Positions 53,850-63,286 are shown, counted from the first letter of the stretch. The stretch: DNA of 64,000 bases from Paenarthrobacter sp. (GCA_031179305.1 JAPSHX010000012.1:1-64000), one strand, 5' to 3'. Notes: a model not told the origin generated them from the letters alone. Numbers and translations are program-made.

Positions 53850-55454
53850 TCAGGCAGTGACCGGCTCGGCGTCCCACAATGGCCGGGGACGGGAGGCTAT
53901 GAGGTTCCGCGTGTAGTCGTCCCCGGGGTCCTCAAGGATTCGAGCCGTTGGCCCCTGCTCCACGATCCGTCCCTGATGCATCACCAGGAGCTCGGAGCAA
54001 AGACGCGAGACCACAGCCAGATCGTGGGTGACGAACAAGATGGTCAGTCCGAGCTGGTCGCGCAGTTCCTCCACGAGCTCCAGAACCTGGGCTTGGACAG
54101 AGACATCCAAGGCACTGGTGGCCTCGTCCAGCACCAGGAGGCGGGGGCGGGCAGCGAGCGCTTTGGCCAGCGCAACCCGTTGCCTCTGCCCACCCGAGAG
54201 TGCGCGCGGCCGTGCGTCGAAACGTTCCTGTCCGATTCCGACCCGCCCCAATAAGGCTCGGGCGCTGTCTTTGGCTTCCTTGCGTCCCTGCTTCTGATGC
54301 AGTCGGAAAACATCTGCCACAGCGTTTCCTACAGGGATGCGCGGGTCCAAAGAGAGGTAGGGATCCTGGAAGACAATCTGGACGTCCTTGGCCAGGACTT
54401 TCCGTTCAGACGCTTTCAGGGCCCGGTTCGGCCGGGGGAGGTTCCGCAACAGGAGTTCGCCCGATGTGGCAGTTTCCAGGGCCACCACCAGCCGGGCGAG
54501 GGTGGACTTTCCGGAACCGGATTCTCCCACGATCCCCAACGAGCCACCCTCAGGGAGGCTGAAACCGGCGTCGTCCAAGGCGGTGATGATTTCGCCGCGG
54601 GGCAGTTGGTACGTTTTTGATAGCCCCGAAATCTTCAGCAGAGGGGGCCCCGCGACCACAGGCGCAGCCAAGCCGCCCACTTCAATAGCGGGGGTAGCCT
54701 CAACCAACTGCCGGGTGTAGTCCTGCTCCGGCGTCAGGAAAACTGTTTGGGTTTTCCCGTGCTCCACCACTTCGCCCCGGCGAAGCACGTAGACGCGTTC
54801 ACACAAGCTGGCCGCAAGATTGAGGTCGTGCGTTATGAAGAGCATGCCCATTCCCCGTGACTGCTGCTCATCGCGGAGGAGCCTCACGATCCCCGCCTGG
54901 GTAGTGACATCCAAGGCCGTGGTGGGCTCGTCGCACAGCAACAGATCCGGTGAATTCAGGAGGGCTGCTGCGATCATGACACGTTGGAGCATGCCGCCCG
55001 AGAGCTGATGCGGGTGCTGTTCCATGAGCTCCTTGGCCCGCCGCAGGCCCACCTGTTCCAGTTGCGTCACGGCCCGTTCCGTGGCCTCGGCCCGAGACAA
55101 ACCATCCAGTCTCACCAAGGTTTCAGTGAGGAAGTCCCCCACGGTCCGGACGGGATTGATACCCGCCCGCGGGTCCTGGAAGATCATGGAAGCGTGTCTC
55201 CGCCGCAGTTCCATGAGCTGTTTCCCGGTGGCCGTCAGAGTGTCCAGACCCCGAACCGACACGCGGCCGGAGGACTGCGAACCATCTGGAAGCAAACCCA
55301 GGGCGGCACGGGTAGTCAGCGATTTGCCTGAGCCGGACTCCCCCACCAAGGCGACCGCTTCGCCGTCGTTCACGTGCAGGGAGACGCTGTCCAGCAGGGG
55401 CGGCCTGCCCGGAAAACCGAGCGTAAAGTTTTCGATCTGCAAGAGCTGGCTCAT
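53850..55454 (-). CDS. Double ATP-binding protein of a peptide-type ABC transporter (DppD-DppF fusion)
   Basis: The 534-residue protein contains two complete ABC ATPase domains. The first has [27 protein letters not shown] and [13 protein letters not shown]. The second has [26 protein letters not shown] and [13 protein letters not shown]. One chain thus replaces the usual DppD/DppF pair. Its ATG overlaps the stop of the preceding permease gene (ATGA). It energises the importer encoded by the three genes upstream in the operon. Confidence 0.95.
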   Translation of the reverse strand: MSQLLQIENFTLGFPGRPPLLDSVSLHVNDGEAVALVGESGSGKSLTTRAALGLLPDGSQSSGRVSVRGLDTLTATGKQLMELRRRHASMIFQDPRAGINPVRTVGDFLTETLVRLDGLSRAEATERAVTQLEQVGLRRAKELMEQHPHQLSGGMLQRVMIAAALLNSPDLLLCDEPTTALDVTTQAGIVRLLRDEQQSRGMGMLFITHDLNLAASLCERVYVLRRGEVVEHGKTQTVFLTPEQDYTRQLVEATPAIEVGGLAAPVVAGPPLLKISGLSKTYQLPRGEIITALDDAGFSLPEGGSLGIVGESGSGKSTLARLVVALETATSGELLLRNLPRPNRALKASERKVLAKDVQIVFQDPYLSLDPRIPVGNAVADVFRLHQKQGRKEAKDSARALLGRVGIGQERFDARPRALSGGQRQRVALAKALAARPRLLVLDEATSALDVSVQAQVLELVEELRDQLGLTILFVTHDLAVVSRLCSELLVMHQGRIVEQGPTARILEDPGDDYTRNLIASRPRPLWDAEPVTA

Positions 55455-56308
55455 GAAAGTTTTCCTCCGATGCGGTCTGAGAGTTCCTCGCCGATGACGT
55501 TGACGGCCACTACCACCAGGACCACTACCAACGCGGGCCAGAAGGCCGGCAGGATGTAGCCGCCCAGCAGCGCGCCGCGGGATTCCTCGATCATGGCGCC
55601 CCAGTCGCTGGTGGGTGGCTGGACCCCGAGTCCGATGAAGGAGAGTGCAGCGAGGTCGGCCAGCACGTAGCCGAAGTTCAGTGTTGATTGGGCGCCAACA
55701 GTGGGAATCAGGTTGGGAAGAACCCGTCCCAGCACCACCCAGGGCGTCCGGAATCCGAGCACCCGGTACGCCTGGACATACGGCCTGCCCCGCTCAGCCA
55801 CCACCAACGACTGCGCGAGCCTTGCAACATACGGAACGTAGGCGATGGTCATGGCCAAGATCGGCGCGAGGAGCCCCTTACCGAACAGCGCGATGGCAAG
55901 CATGGCCATGAGCAGCGCGGGGAAAGCAAAGAGGAGATCGAAAAGGCGACCCAAAACCTTGCCTAGCCAGCCCTCGGACCAGCCGGCGACCAGGCCAAGC
56001 AGCAAGCCCAGGACAGTGGAGCCGATCACCACGACGGTAGGCCCCAGCAGGGAGGTCCGCCCGCCGTGCATGAGCCGGCTAAGCAGATCGCGGCCCAGCG
56101 CGTCGGTTCCCAGCAGGTGTTGGCCACTAGGACCGGCAAGGACGTTGTTGAGGTCCACATAGTCGGGGTCGTACGGCGCCAGAACCGGGGCGAAAAGAGA
56201 GAGAAGTACGACGGCGGCGGCAACAGCGAGCGCGCCCCATGCCATGGGTGACAGGAGGCTGCCGTAACGGCGAAGACCTGCCTGCGGCAGTCGGATGGCT
56301 AACGTCAT
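55451..56308 (-). CDS. ABC transporter permease (DppC-like)
   Basis: The 285-residue permease has six membrane segments and the DppC hallmark GPSGQHLLGTDALGRDLLSR (about 83-102). The coupling loop is YVQAYRVLGFRTPWVVLGRV. LGVQPPTSDWGAMIEES closes the C-terminal periplasmic loop. It overlaps the upstream permease and downstream ATPase genes by four bases each, so all are co-translated. It pairs with the DppB-like permease. Confidence 0.93.
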   Translation of the reverse strand: MTLAIRLPQAGLRRYGSLLSPMAWGALAVAAAVVLLSLFAPVLAPYDPDYVDLNNVLAGPSGQHLLGTDALGRDLLSRLMHGGRTSLLGPTVVVIGSTVLGLLLGLVAGWSEGWLGKVLGRLFDLLFAFPALLMAMLAIALFGKGLLAPILAMTIAYVPYVARLAQSLVVAERGRPYVQAYRVLGFRTPWVVLGRVLPNLIPTVGAQSTLNFGYVLADLAALSFIGLGVQPPTSDWGAMIEESRGALLGGYILPAFWPALVVVLVVVAVNVIGEELSDRIGGKLS

Positions 56309-57333
56309 CGGGACTCCGTTCCGGCCGCGATACGCGGATCAATGAGTGGTTGGATGAGGTCTACCACGGTGTTGACCAGGACGAAGGCCGCCACCACCAC
56401 CATGACGATCGCTTGGACAACGCCGAAGTCGAGCCTGTCGATGGACTGCACCAGGAGCTGCCCGATTCCTGAGAGGCCGAACGTCCGCTCGATGATGGCG
56501 CTGGAGACCAGAAGCCCGGCCACCAGTACGCCGCTCACGGTCAGGATGGGTCCCAGGGCATTGCGTAGGACGTGACGTGCCACCACGGATCCGCGGGTGA
56601 GGCCCCGGCTGGTGGCCACTTCCACGTGTTCGCGGAGCAGTTGCTCGTTCATGGAGGAACGGGTCACTCTGGCCACCATGGCGATGTAGGTGATGCCCAA
56701 GGCGAGCGCCGGGAGGGTGAGATGCCAGATCCGATCCCATCCGCCGTCGCCGCTTCCAAAGGAGGGGAACCAGCCCAAGCCCACGGAGAAGAGCGCTACC
56801 AAAGCGATGGCTGCCACGAACGGCGGCACTGCCCCCGCAGCGGTGAGCGTGATGAGGATGAAGCGGTCACCGAAGCCCTTGTTCAGGCTGGCCGCAATGC
56901 CGGCGAACAATCCCAGGACTGTGATGAAAACTGCCGCGAGCGCCACAAGTTGCAGGGTGGTGGGCAGCCGTCCCAGTAAGACGTCGGAGACGTCCTGGCG
57001 GTAGGTCAGCGAGCGGCCCCAGTCCCCTTGGAGAATTCCACCTAGCCAATTCAGGTATTGTTCCCATGCCGGTTTATCCAGGCCGAACTGCCGGGTGATT
57101 TCTTCGAGTGCCTCAGGCTTGGGGCTGCGTCCCCTTAGCAGGAAGCGTGCCGGGTCGCCGGGAACAAGGAATCGTGAGAAGAACACGGCGAGTGAGGCAA
57201 CAAACAACGTCAGCACCAGGGCCAGCAGTTTCTTCACGATGTACACCGCCGGTTGGACTGCGCTGCGTTTATCCCGCTGGCGGGTGGGAGTGCCCGGCGC
57301 GGTGGTGGCTTGGACTTGATCTGTAGCGGTCAT
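56305..57333 (-). CDS. ABC transporter permease (DppB-like)
   Basis: The 342-residue permease has a polar N-terminus and six helices. Family motifs: FLVPGDPARFLLRG, GLDKPAWEQYLNWLGGILQG with DWGRSLTYRQ, and the coupling loop MNEQLLREHVEVATSRGLTRG. An HVLRNALGPILTVSGV stretch follows. It is the second transporter gene, starting one base after the binding-protein stop. Confidence 0.93.
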   Translation of the reverse strand: MTATDQVQATTAPGTPTRQRDKRSAVQPAVYIVKKLLALVLTLFVASLAVFFSRFLVPGDPARFLLRGRSPKPEALEEITRQFGLDKPAWEQYLNWLGGILQGDWGRSLTYRQDVSDVLLGRLPTTLQLVALAAVFITVLGLFAGIAASLNKGFGDRFILITLTAAGAVPPFVAAIALVALFSVGLGWFPSFGSGDGGWDRIWHLTLPALALGITYIAMVARVTRSSMNEQLLREHVEVATSRGLTRGSVVARHVLRNALGPILTVSGVLVAGLLVSSAIIERTFGLSGIGQLLVQSIDRLDFGVVQAIVMVVVAAFVLVNTVVDLIQPLIDPRIAAGTESR

Positions 57334-57334
57334 G

Positions 57335-59020
57335 TCAGCGACCTCCTATCTGGGCTGCCCACGGGAAGTACATGTAGTTGATGGAGGGGTCCGCCCCGGT
57401 GATGCGTTTGCCCAGCCACATGGACGTGACGGTCTCGTAGAGTGGCCCCCACACCACTTCTTCGCTGGCCAGTTTGGCGGCCTGGCCCGTCAGTTTGCCC
57501 CGGGCGTCGGGGTCCTGCACGGTGTAGGCGGAGTTCACCAGGTCATCGAATTCCGGGTTGCTCCAGCCGCCGTAGTTGCTGAAATCCCCTGTGCGCAGCA
57601 CGCTGTACATTTCCAAGGGCTCGGTGCTGGAGAGATACCAAGAGGTCACCAGGAGGTCTACGTTCTTGCGTGCCTCGGGGTCTGAGAACAACGTGGTGTA
57701 TTTGTCGTTGGACATGGTCTGGATTTCGGGCTCCAGGCCAATCTCTTTAGCCGCGGACGCGATAGCCCGTGCCGTGATGTCGAAGGCTGCGTTCAGTGAG
57801 GCAGTGGCAAAGACAAACTTGCTGCTCTCGGCCCCTGCTTCCTTGATGAGTTTCTTGGCTTCTTCCAGGTCATAGGGCGTGGACAACAGACCGTCAAAAG
57901 CCCCGTCCGTAGTTTGCGATGCAACGTCCTTCCACACACTCTTGGTGGTCAAGGCGTCCGTCCTCTTCGCGTAGCCCTGTTCAGCCGCCTTGATCAAGGC
58001 TTCACGGTTGATGGACATCATCAGCGCCTTGCGGACCCTGACGTCTTGGAAGGTGCCGGCGAGGTTGGTGAAGACCAGGCTTTGCACCGACGTGTCCTCA
58101 CCGAAGTACAGGTCTCCGGCGTCCCTATTTGCTTTCAGGATGTCCATGGCATTGGAAGGGATCGCGAAGCCGCCATCGATTTCGCCGGTCTGGAACGCAT
58201 TGATACGCGACGTGGCATCGGGCAGCATCTTGAAAGTGACCTGTTGGGACTTGGCTTTGAGTTCCGGGTCCCAGTAATCATCGAAGCGTTTGAGGGTGAT
58301 GCTTTCACCGGCTTCCCATTGCTCGAATTGGAAGGGGCCGGTGCAGTTCACGCCGGTGCTTGAGTTGCCATAGTCCTTGCCGGCATCTTCCAGTGTTTCG
58401 GCGGACTCCACCACACCTGTTGCTCCCACCAAGGAGCTGTTGAACACGTAGTCCGGCCGGGTGGTGGTCACCGTGACCTCGAAGTCGCCGGTCTTCTCGA
58501 TGGACTCCACGTTTTGGTAGGCCGATGCCCAAAAGGAACCTACTTCGGGATCGACGTGGCGGCTCAGGGAGGCCACGACATCGTCAGCTGTCATCTCGGT
58601 TCCGTCGTGGAACTTTACGCCCTGCCGGATGGTGTAAATCCAAGTCAGCGGATCCGGGTTCTCCACTCCCGTGGCCAGGCCCGGCGCCGTGGACAGGTCA
58701 GCGTTCCAGCGGAACAGCGACTCGCACACGTTGGACAGGACAGTGTTGTCCGGGTAGTCGAAGGCGTACGCATAATCCAGTGAAAAGGGCTCCGCGTACA
58801 TGGCCCAGTTGAAGTTATCGATCTCCTGAGCGGGGGCCGGCGTGGAGTCGGACATGGTGAACTTGGCTCCGCCGGCGGCGTCAGTAACGCTGGCGGGCCG
58901 GACACCGCAGCCGCCCAGGACCAGCCCGGCCACGACGGCGGCGACCCCAGCCGCGGTGATGCGCGACGGCGTCGTCCGCTGTTTGAAACGCACGGCACCG
59001 CGCTCTTTGGGCGGCCTCAT
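57335..59020 (-). CDS. Substrate-binding lipoprotein of a peptide-type ABC transporter
   Basis: The 561-residue protein has a signal peptide with lipobox LGGC (Cys about 38). The mature protein is a family-5 solute-binding protein: EPFSLDYAYAFDYPDNTVLS, VKFHDGTEMTADDVVASLSR and DVRVRKALMMSINREALIKA are the recognisable blocks. It captures the substrate outside the membrane and delivers it to the two permeases. The amidohydrolase gene overlaps it upstream by four bases, linking the transported substrate to an amide or ester hydrolysed inside. The ligand cannot be read from sequence. Confidence 0.92.
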   Translation of the reverse strand: MRPPKERGAVRFKQRTTPSRITAAGVAAVVAGLVLGGCGVRPASVTDAAGGAKFTMSDSTPAPAQEIDNFNWAMYAEPFSLDYAYAFDYPDNTVLSNVCESLFRWNADLSTAPGLATGVENPDPLTWIYTIRQGVKFHDGTEMTADDVVASLSRHVDPEVGSFWASAYQNVESIEKTGDFEVTVTTTRPDYVFNSSLVGATGVVESAETLEDAGKDYGNSSTGVNCTGPFQFEQWEAGESITLKRFDDYWDPELKAKSQQVTFKMLPDATSRINAFQTGEIDGGFAIPSNAMDILKANRDAGDLYFGEDTSVQSLVFTNLAGTFQDVRVRKALMMSINREALIKAAEQGYAKRTDALTTKSVWKDVASQTTDGAFDGLLSTPYDLEEAKKLIKEAGAESSKFVFATASLNAAFDITARAIASAAKEIGLEPEIQTMSNDKYTTLFSDPEARKNVDLLVTSWYLSSTEPLEMYSVLRTGDFSNYGGWSNPEFDDLVNSAYTVQDPDARGKLTGQAAKLASEEVVWGPLYETVTSMWLGKRITGADPSINYMYFPWAAQIGGR

Positions 59021-60714
59021 GGCATTACCGGGGCGGGTTGAGCTTGACTGTCTCGGGTGAGCGCGCGGTCATAGACGCATTCGCCCCCAATCCACGTCTG
59101 CGTCACCACCGCCCGATGCAGTTCTTCTGCGGGGAGGTCGAAAACATTGAGGTCCAGGACGGCGAGATCGGCGAGTTTTCCCGGTTCCAGGGTTCCCGTT
59201 TTCGTGTCCAGGTGGTTGATCCACGCTGATCCCTGCGTGTAGGCATCCAGGATCTGCTTGACGCTGAGCTTTTGCGATTCCGGGCCGAGCGGGGGCAGGT
59301 CCTCCCCGGGCGCTATACGGTTTACTGCGACGTGAATGGCCGCTACCGGGTCCGCCGTGGAAACAGGCCAGTCGCTCCCGGCCACCAGGCGCGCTCCTGC
59401 GGAAGCAAGCTCACCAAAGGGGTAGTGCCTGTCCTCGGCACCCGGCGCCAGGAACGGGAGGGTCAGGGTGTCCATCTGTTCTTCGTGGCATGCCCAGAGA
59501 GCCTGCACGTTGGCCGCTGCGTTCAGCCCGGCGAAACGGGGAACATCTTCGCTGCGGACCACCTGAAGGTGCGCCAGGTGGTGCCGGTTATCGTTGGCCC
59601 CGTTGCTTTCGCGCGCTGCCTCAAGTGCGTCCAACGCGTCAGTCACGGCGCGGTCGCCGAGCGCATGGAAGTGGACCTGCATGCCGGCCGCATCTATCGC
59701 GGTGACGAACTCCTTCAGCTCCTCGGGCTCGAAGAATTCGATGCCACGGTTATCCGTGTGGTGGCCGTGGTGATCGAGGTAGACGTGATGCATTGCGGCT
59801 GTGTAATTCTCTGCCACACCGTCCACCATCACCTTCACGGTGTTGGCGTTGAGCTGATGGTGGTCGAAGGAATCGGCCACCCTGTCCCGGCGATCCGTGA
59901 TTGCTTCCAGCTGGGCCATTCCGGCTGTCCTGTCCCACCATTGGCATGCGGTGACCCGGACTTTCAAGTCTCCCGCCTTCGCCGCGTCCGTGTAGACGTC
60001 CAGATGATCGGCATGTTCGCCCTCGGGAATGGGAACCCAGGCGTCCTGCCAGGCCGTGATGCCCTGCGCTAGCAGAAGTTGCTGGGAGGCGAGAAGGCCT
60101 TGGTACGCCAACTCGTACGGCACCGCTGGCTTGACCGCATTGAACAGATCCATGGCCCCCTCATGAACTGTGCCGGCAGGCGTCCCGTCTTCTTCGCGTT
60201 CTAGCCGTCCGCCCTCAGGGTCAGGTGTTCCTGCGCCGATTCCTGCTGCTTCAAAGGCGGCCGTGTTGGCCCACGCCCCGTGATGGTCCCTATTGAGGAG
60301 GTAAACGGGCCGGTTCGGCACCACGGCGTCCAACAGTTCCCGGGTTGGAGTGCCGCCCGGGAAGAAATCCAAGGACCACCCGGCCCCCAATATCCAGGGT
60401 TCGTCCGGGTTATCAGCTGCATAGCGAGCAACAGTTGCCACGGCTTCTTCTGCGCTGGTGGCCTCCGTCAGGTCACACTGAAGCAATTCGATCCCGGCGA
60501 AGATGGGGTGGATGTGGGCATCCTGGAAGCCTGGCACCACCAGTTGCCCTTTCAGGTCCACCCTGCGGGTCTCCGGCGTGAGCGTTCCGTTGATGGCGTC
60601 GGGTGTTCCGACGGCGATGATGCGGCCTCCGGTTATGGCAAGGTTTGCGCGGAGGGGGCCGGCGTCATTGCCGGTGTACACCCATCCGTTCTCAAACAAA
60701 ATCTCGGCGTGCAC
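59017..60714 (-). CDS. YtcJ-like metal-dependent amidohydrolase
   Basis: The start is a GTG at 60714 with GAAAGGAC upstream. The 565-residue protein belongs to amidohydrolase family 3. It has the metal-binding DAHIHPI (about 64-70), MQVHFHALGDRAVTDALDAL with further metal histidines, and the aspartate in VAGSDWPVSTADP (about 456). It lacks a signal peptide, so it acts in the cytosol. Family members cleave N-formyl, carbamoyl, or aryl-amide bonds and are often of unknown substrate. It is the first gene of the six-gene operon and should act on the imported compound. Confidence 0.9.
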   Translation of the reverse strand: MHAEILFENGWVYTGNDAGPLRANLAITGGRIIAVGTPDAINGTLTPETRRVDLKGQLVVPGFQDAHIHPIFAGIELLQCDLTEATSAEEAVATVARYAADNPDEPWILGAGWSLDFFPGGTPTRELLDAVVPNRPVYLLNRDHHGAWANTAAFEAAGIGAGTPDPEGGRLEREEDGTPAGTVHEGAMDLFNAVKPAVPYELAYQGLLASQQLLLAQGITAWQDAWVPIPEGEHADHLDVYTDAAKAGDLKVRVTACQWWDRTAGMAQLEAITDRRDRVADSFDHHQLNANTVKVMVDGVAENYTAAMHHVYLDHHGHHTDNRGIEFFEPEELKEFVTAIDAAGMQVHFHALGDRAVTDALDALEAARESNGANDNRHHLAHLQVVRSEDVPRFAGLNAAANVQALWACHEEQMDTLTLPFLAPGAEDRHYPFGELASAGARLVAGSDWPVSTADPVAAIHVAVNRIAPGEDLPPLGPESQKLSVKQILDAYTQGSAWINHLDTKTGTLEPGKLADLAVLDLNVFDLPAEELHRAVVTQTWIGGECVYDRALTRDSQAQPAPVMP

Positions 60715-60757
60715 TTTCGAGTCCTTTCGTGGGGAAATTCAACTCTGCGAGACACAC

Positions 60758-60773
60758 TATGAGCCGGATCACA
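60758..60773 (-). promoter_or_regulatory. CRP/GlxR-like site overlapping the amidohydrolase operon promoter
   Basis: On the minus strand TGTGA-TCCGGC-TCATA lies between a possible -35 TTGACT (60778-60783) and -10 CATAGT (60756-60761), which are 16 bases apart. It differs from the site at 6969-6984 by one base. Position over the promoter suggests repression, or an alternative start. Confidence 0.45.
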
Positions 60774-60778
60774 CTTAA

Positions 60779-60793
60779 GTCAACAGTGTTGAC
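60779..60793. promoter_or_regulatory. Palindrome in the divergent region
   Basis: GTCAAC-AGT-GTTGAC is a perfect 6-bp inverted repeat that overlaps the -35 element of the minus-strand operon. Candidate operator for the adjacent TetR regulator. Confidence 0.45.
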
Positions 60794-60839
60794 ATCACTG
60801 CTGACAAACACTTTGACTGGACCTTGAAAGGAGGACGCC

Positions 60840-60866
60840 ATGAATCATGTAGGTTGATAATCAACC
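60840..60866 (+). promoter_or_regulatory. Five-codon leader ORF overlapping a TetR-type palindrome
   Basis: GAAAGGAGG stands six bases before an ATG at 60840 that opens MNHVG and stops at 60855-60857. GGTTGAT-A-ATCAACC (60852-60866), a perfect 7-bp inverted repeat, overlaps its end and lies 27 bases before the regulator start. The palindrome is a likely autoregulatory operator; the leader may be chance. Confidence 0.4.
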
Positions 60867-60893
60867 CGGGATCGCATGGAAGGCGGACAACTG

Positions 60894-61580
60894 ATGGTGC
60901 AGCCAGCACAGTCGACGGACCGCCGAACGCGCCTTGACCCGGCCACCATCATCGACGCCGTACTGCGAATTTCCAGCCAGGAACTCGGGGAACGGCTGAC
61001 CGTGCGGCGATTGGGACAGGAACTTGAGGTGGACGCGACTGCCGTCTACCGGCATTTCAGGAACCGCGACGCGATCATCAGGGCAGCATTGGACCAGTTA
61101 TTCATGATGTCCGTCGAGCGCACACTGGCCACGGCCAGCGGCAAGGACTGGCGCGCAAGGCTGGAGGCTTACCTTGACGAACTCCTCAAAGCCTTCATGC
61201 AGCACCCTTCACTGGGCAGCGAGTCATTCGCCACGGACACCTACGGCCCCGGCGAGCTGAAAGCGATCGAGTTCGTCCTGCAATGCCTCACCGACGCCGG
61301 GCTGGAAGAGGACCGCGTGGTGCACTACTACGCGGCGCTGGAAAGCTACACCCTTGCGCTCGGGGCCGGCATTGCGGTCGAAATCCAGCGGCTCCCGGAC
61401 TCCGAGGGCCACGATCCTTGGCTCAACCCACGAGTTTTCACGCGTATCACCGGTCGCCCGCTCCTTGAAAAACACCACGCTGCACTGCAAAACCTCGACT
61501 CCCTCAAGGCGTTCCAGGCCGGTCTCTCGGCCATCCTGGACAGCGCCGAACGCGAGAGCACCCGCCGACCGCAGGCCTGA
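60894..61580 (+). CDS. TetR/AcrR family regulator
   Basis: I chose the ATG at 60894, with GGCGGA six bases before it; an ATG at 60876 is also possible. The roughly 228-residue protein has a helix-turn-helix (LDPATIIDAVLRISSQELGE, then LTVRRLGQELEVDATAVYRH) of the TetR kind with the FRNRDAIIRAALD helix. The C-terminal domain resembles TetR_C. It lies between the divergent amidohydrolase operon and the aldehyde dehydrogenase gene, and probably controls both. Confidence 0.88.
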   Translation: MVQPAQSTDRRTRLDPATIIDAVLRISSQELGERLTVRRLGQELEVDATAVYRHFRNRDAIIRAALDQLFMMSVERTLATASGKDWRARLEAYLDELLKAFMQHPSLGSESFATDTYGPGELKAIEFVLQCLTDAGLEEDRVVHYYAALESYTLALGAGIAVEIQRLPDSEGHDPWLNPRVFTRITGRPLLEKHHAALQNLDSLKAFQAGLSAILDSAERESTRRPQA

Positions 61581-61705
61581 CCACCTGCCTCACAGTCTGC
61601 TGGCCAGCAACGCAACCCACCTTCCCCGCACGACGCCACCATCCGGCGTCGTCCATTCAGCACTGCCCGGACAGCGACGCCCGGCAGGGAAAGCACGGCA
61701 CTCTC

Positions 61706-63184
61706 ATGCATCAGTTCATCAACGGAAAACTGCTGTCCGGAACCTCTGGAAGCAGCCTCGACGTCATCAATCCGGCTACCTCGGAGGTGGTGGAAACGGT
61801 GGAGTTCGCTTCCCTTGCGGACCTGGAGTCGGCAGTGGCAGCGGCCCGCGGCGCCTTCCCGTCATGGTCCCGCATCGCGCCGGCTGAACGCGCCGGGATC
61901 CTGCAGAATTTCGCCCGCATCGTCGAAGACCGTGCGGAGGAGTTCGCACGGGTTGAGAGTTCACAAACGGGCAAACCTCTGCGGTTGACCCGTGAATTCG
62001 ACGTCCCCGGCACCATCGACAACATCGACTTCTTCGCAGGCGCCGCACGACACCTCGAGGGCAAAGCGACCGCCGAGTACTCTCCCCAGCACACCTCCTC
62101 CATCCGAAGGGAAGCGATTGGCGTAGTGGGATCCATCGCACCCTGGAACTACCCCCTGCAAATGGCCGCATGGAAGATCCTTCCCGCCATTGCCGCAGGC
62201 AACACAATCGTTCTCAAGCCTGCCGAGATCACTCCGTTGACGTCGCTGATGTTCGCACAAGCGCTCAGCGACGCCGGACTGCCCGACGGCGTGGTGAACG
62301 TGGTGGTGGGCGACGGCGCCACGGTTGGAGCTGCGCTCATGCGGCACCCCGACGTGGACATGGTCTCTTTTACGGGGTCCACCGCGGTTGGCCGCACAGT
62401 TTTGGAGGCCGCAGCCGTCAACGCCAAGCGCGTGCACTTGGAGCTGGGCGGCAAGGCCCCCTTCGTGGTGTTCGACGACGCCAACCTGGACGCCGCCGTT
62501 CATGGCGCCGTGGCCGGTTCAATGATCAACACCGGTCAGGATTGCACCGCGGCCACCCGGGCAATCGTGCACCGGAGCGTGTATGAGGAGTTCGTAGCTG
62601 CGGCCGCCGCCCGCTTTGATGGGATCGTCCTGGGTGCACCCGGGGATACTGATGCAGACCTCGGCCCGCTCGTTTCCTTCAAGCAGCGCGACCACGTAGC
62701 CGGGATGGTGGACCGGGCCCGCACTTACAGCAAGGTGGTGGCAGGTGGCTACGCTCCTACGGATACGGGCTTGGAAAACGGCGCCTTTTACCGCCCCACG
62801 CTGGTTGTTGACGCGGCGCCGGACTCGGAAATCGTGAAGGACGAGGTGTTCGGCCCGGTGCTGGTGGTTCTCCCCTTCGAAACGGACGACGAAGCGATCC
62901 AGCTGGCCAACGACACCGTCTACGGGCTGGCCGCCTCAGCCTGGACGGACAATCTCCAGCGGGCCTTGCGGGCAACCCGCGAGATCAAGGCCGGCTGCGT
63001 GTGGGTCAACGACCATGTCCCGATCATCTCCGAGATGCCCCACGGCGGCTTCAAGCAATCCGGCTTTGGTAAGGACATGTCGGCCTATTCCTTTGAGGAG
63101 TACACCCAGGTCAAGCACGTAATGTTCGAGCTGGACGGCGTTACCGAGAAGGACTGGCACCGGACCATCTTCAAGCTGCGCTGA
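61706..63184 (+). CDS. Aldehyde dehydrogenase, gamma-aminobutyraldehyde/betaine type
   Basis: The 492-residue enzyme shows all ALDH landmarks: the NAD-binding PWNYPLQMAAWKILPAIAAG (about 150-170), FTGSTAVGRTVLE (about 225-237), the catalytic glutamate in LELGGKAPFVV (about 252) and the catalytic cysteine in NTGQDCTAATRAIV (about 286). GYAPTDTGLENGAFYRPTLV and FGPVLVVLPFETDDEAI follow. Sequence style is that of 4-aminobutyraldehyde/betaine aldehyde dehydrogenases. It would oxidise the aldehyde produced by the PuuB-like oxidase of the neighbouring operon. The gap to the regulator gene is 125 bp. Substrate unproven. Confidence 0.88.
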   Translation: MHQFINGKLLSGTSGSSLDVINPATSEVVETVEFASLADLESAVAAARGAFPSWSRIAPAERAGILQNFARIVEDRAEEFARVESSQTGKPLRLTREFDVPGTIDNIDFFAGAARHLEGKATAEYSPQHTSSIRREAIGVVGSIAPWNYPLQMAAWKILPAIAAGNTIVLKPAEITPLTSLMFAQALSDAGLPDGVVNVVVGDGATVGAALMRHPDVDMVSFTGSTAVGRTVLEAAAVNAKRVHLELGGKAPFVVFDDANLDAAVHGAVAGSMINTGQDCTAATRAIVHRSVYEEFVAAAAARFDGIVLGAPGDTDADLGPLVSFKQRDHVAGMVDRARTYSKVVAGGYAPTDTGLENGAFYRPTLVVDAAPDSEIVKDEVFGPVLVVLPFETDDEAIQLANDTVYGLAASAWTDNLQRALRATREIKAGCVWVNDHVPIISEMPHGGFKQSGFGKDMSAYSFEEYTQVKHVMFELDGVTEKDWHRTIFKLR

Positions 63185-63191
63185 GTCTTCG

Positions 63192-63286
63192 CGTTGCGGG
63201 GCCCGCTTTGCGCTAACGCCCAGCGTTGCGGGGCCCGCTTTGCGCGCTTGCGCGCGATCTAGAGACGCAGAGCGGGCCTCACAACG
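63192..63286 (+). repeat. Palindromic intergenic element, locus E
   Basis: Two left arms of type CGTTGCGGGGCCCGCTTTGC (starting 63192 and 63224) and one right arm AGAGCGGGCCTCACAACG (ending 63286). The duplicated arm suggests loss of part of a tandem pair. It begins eight bases after the aldehyde dehydrogenase stop and runs into the 3' end of the transporter gene. Confidence 0.88.
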
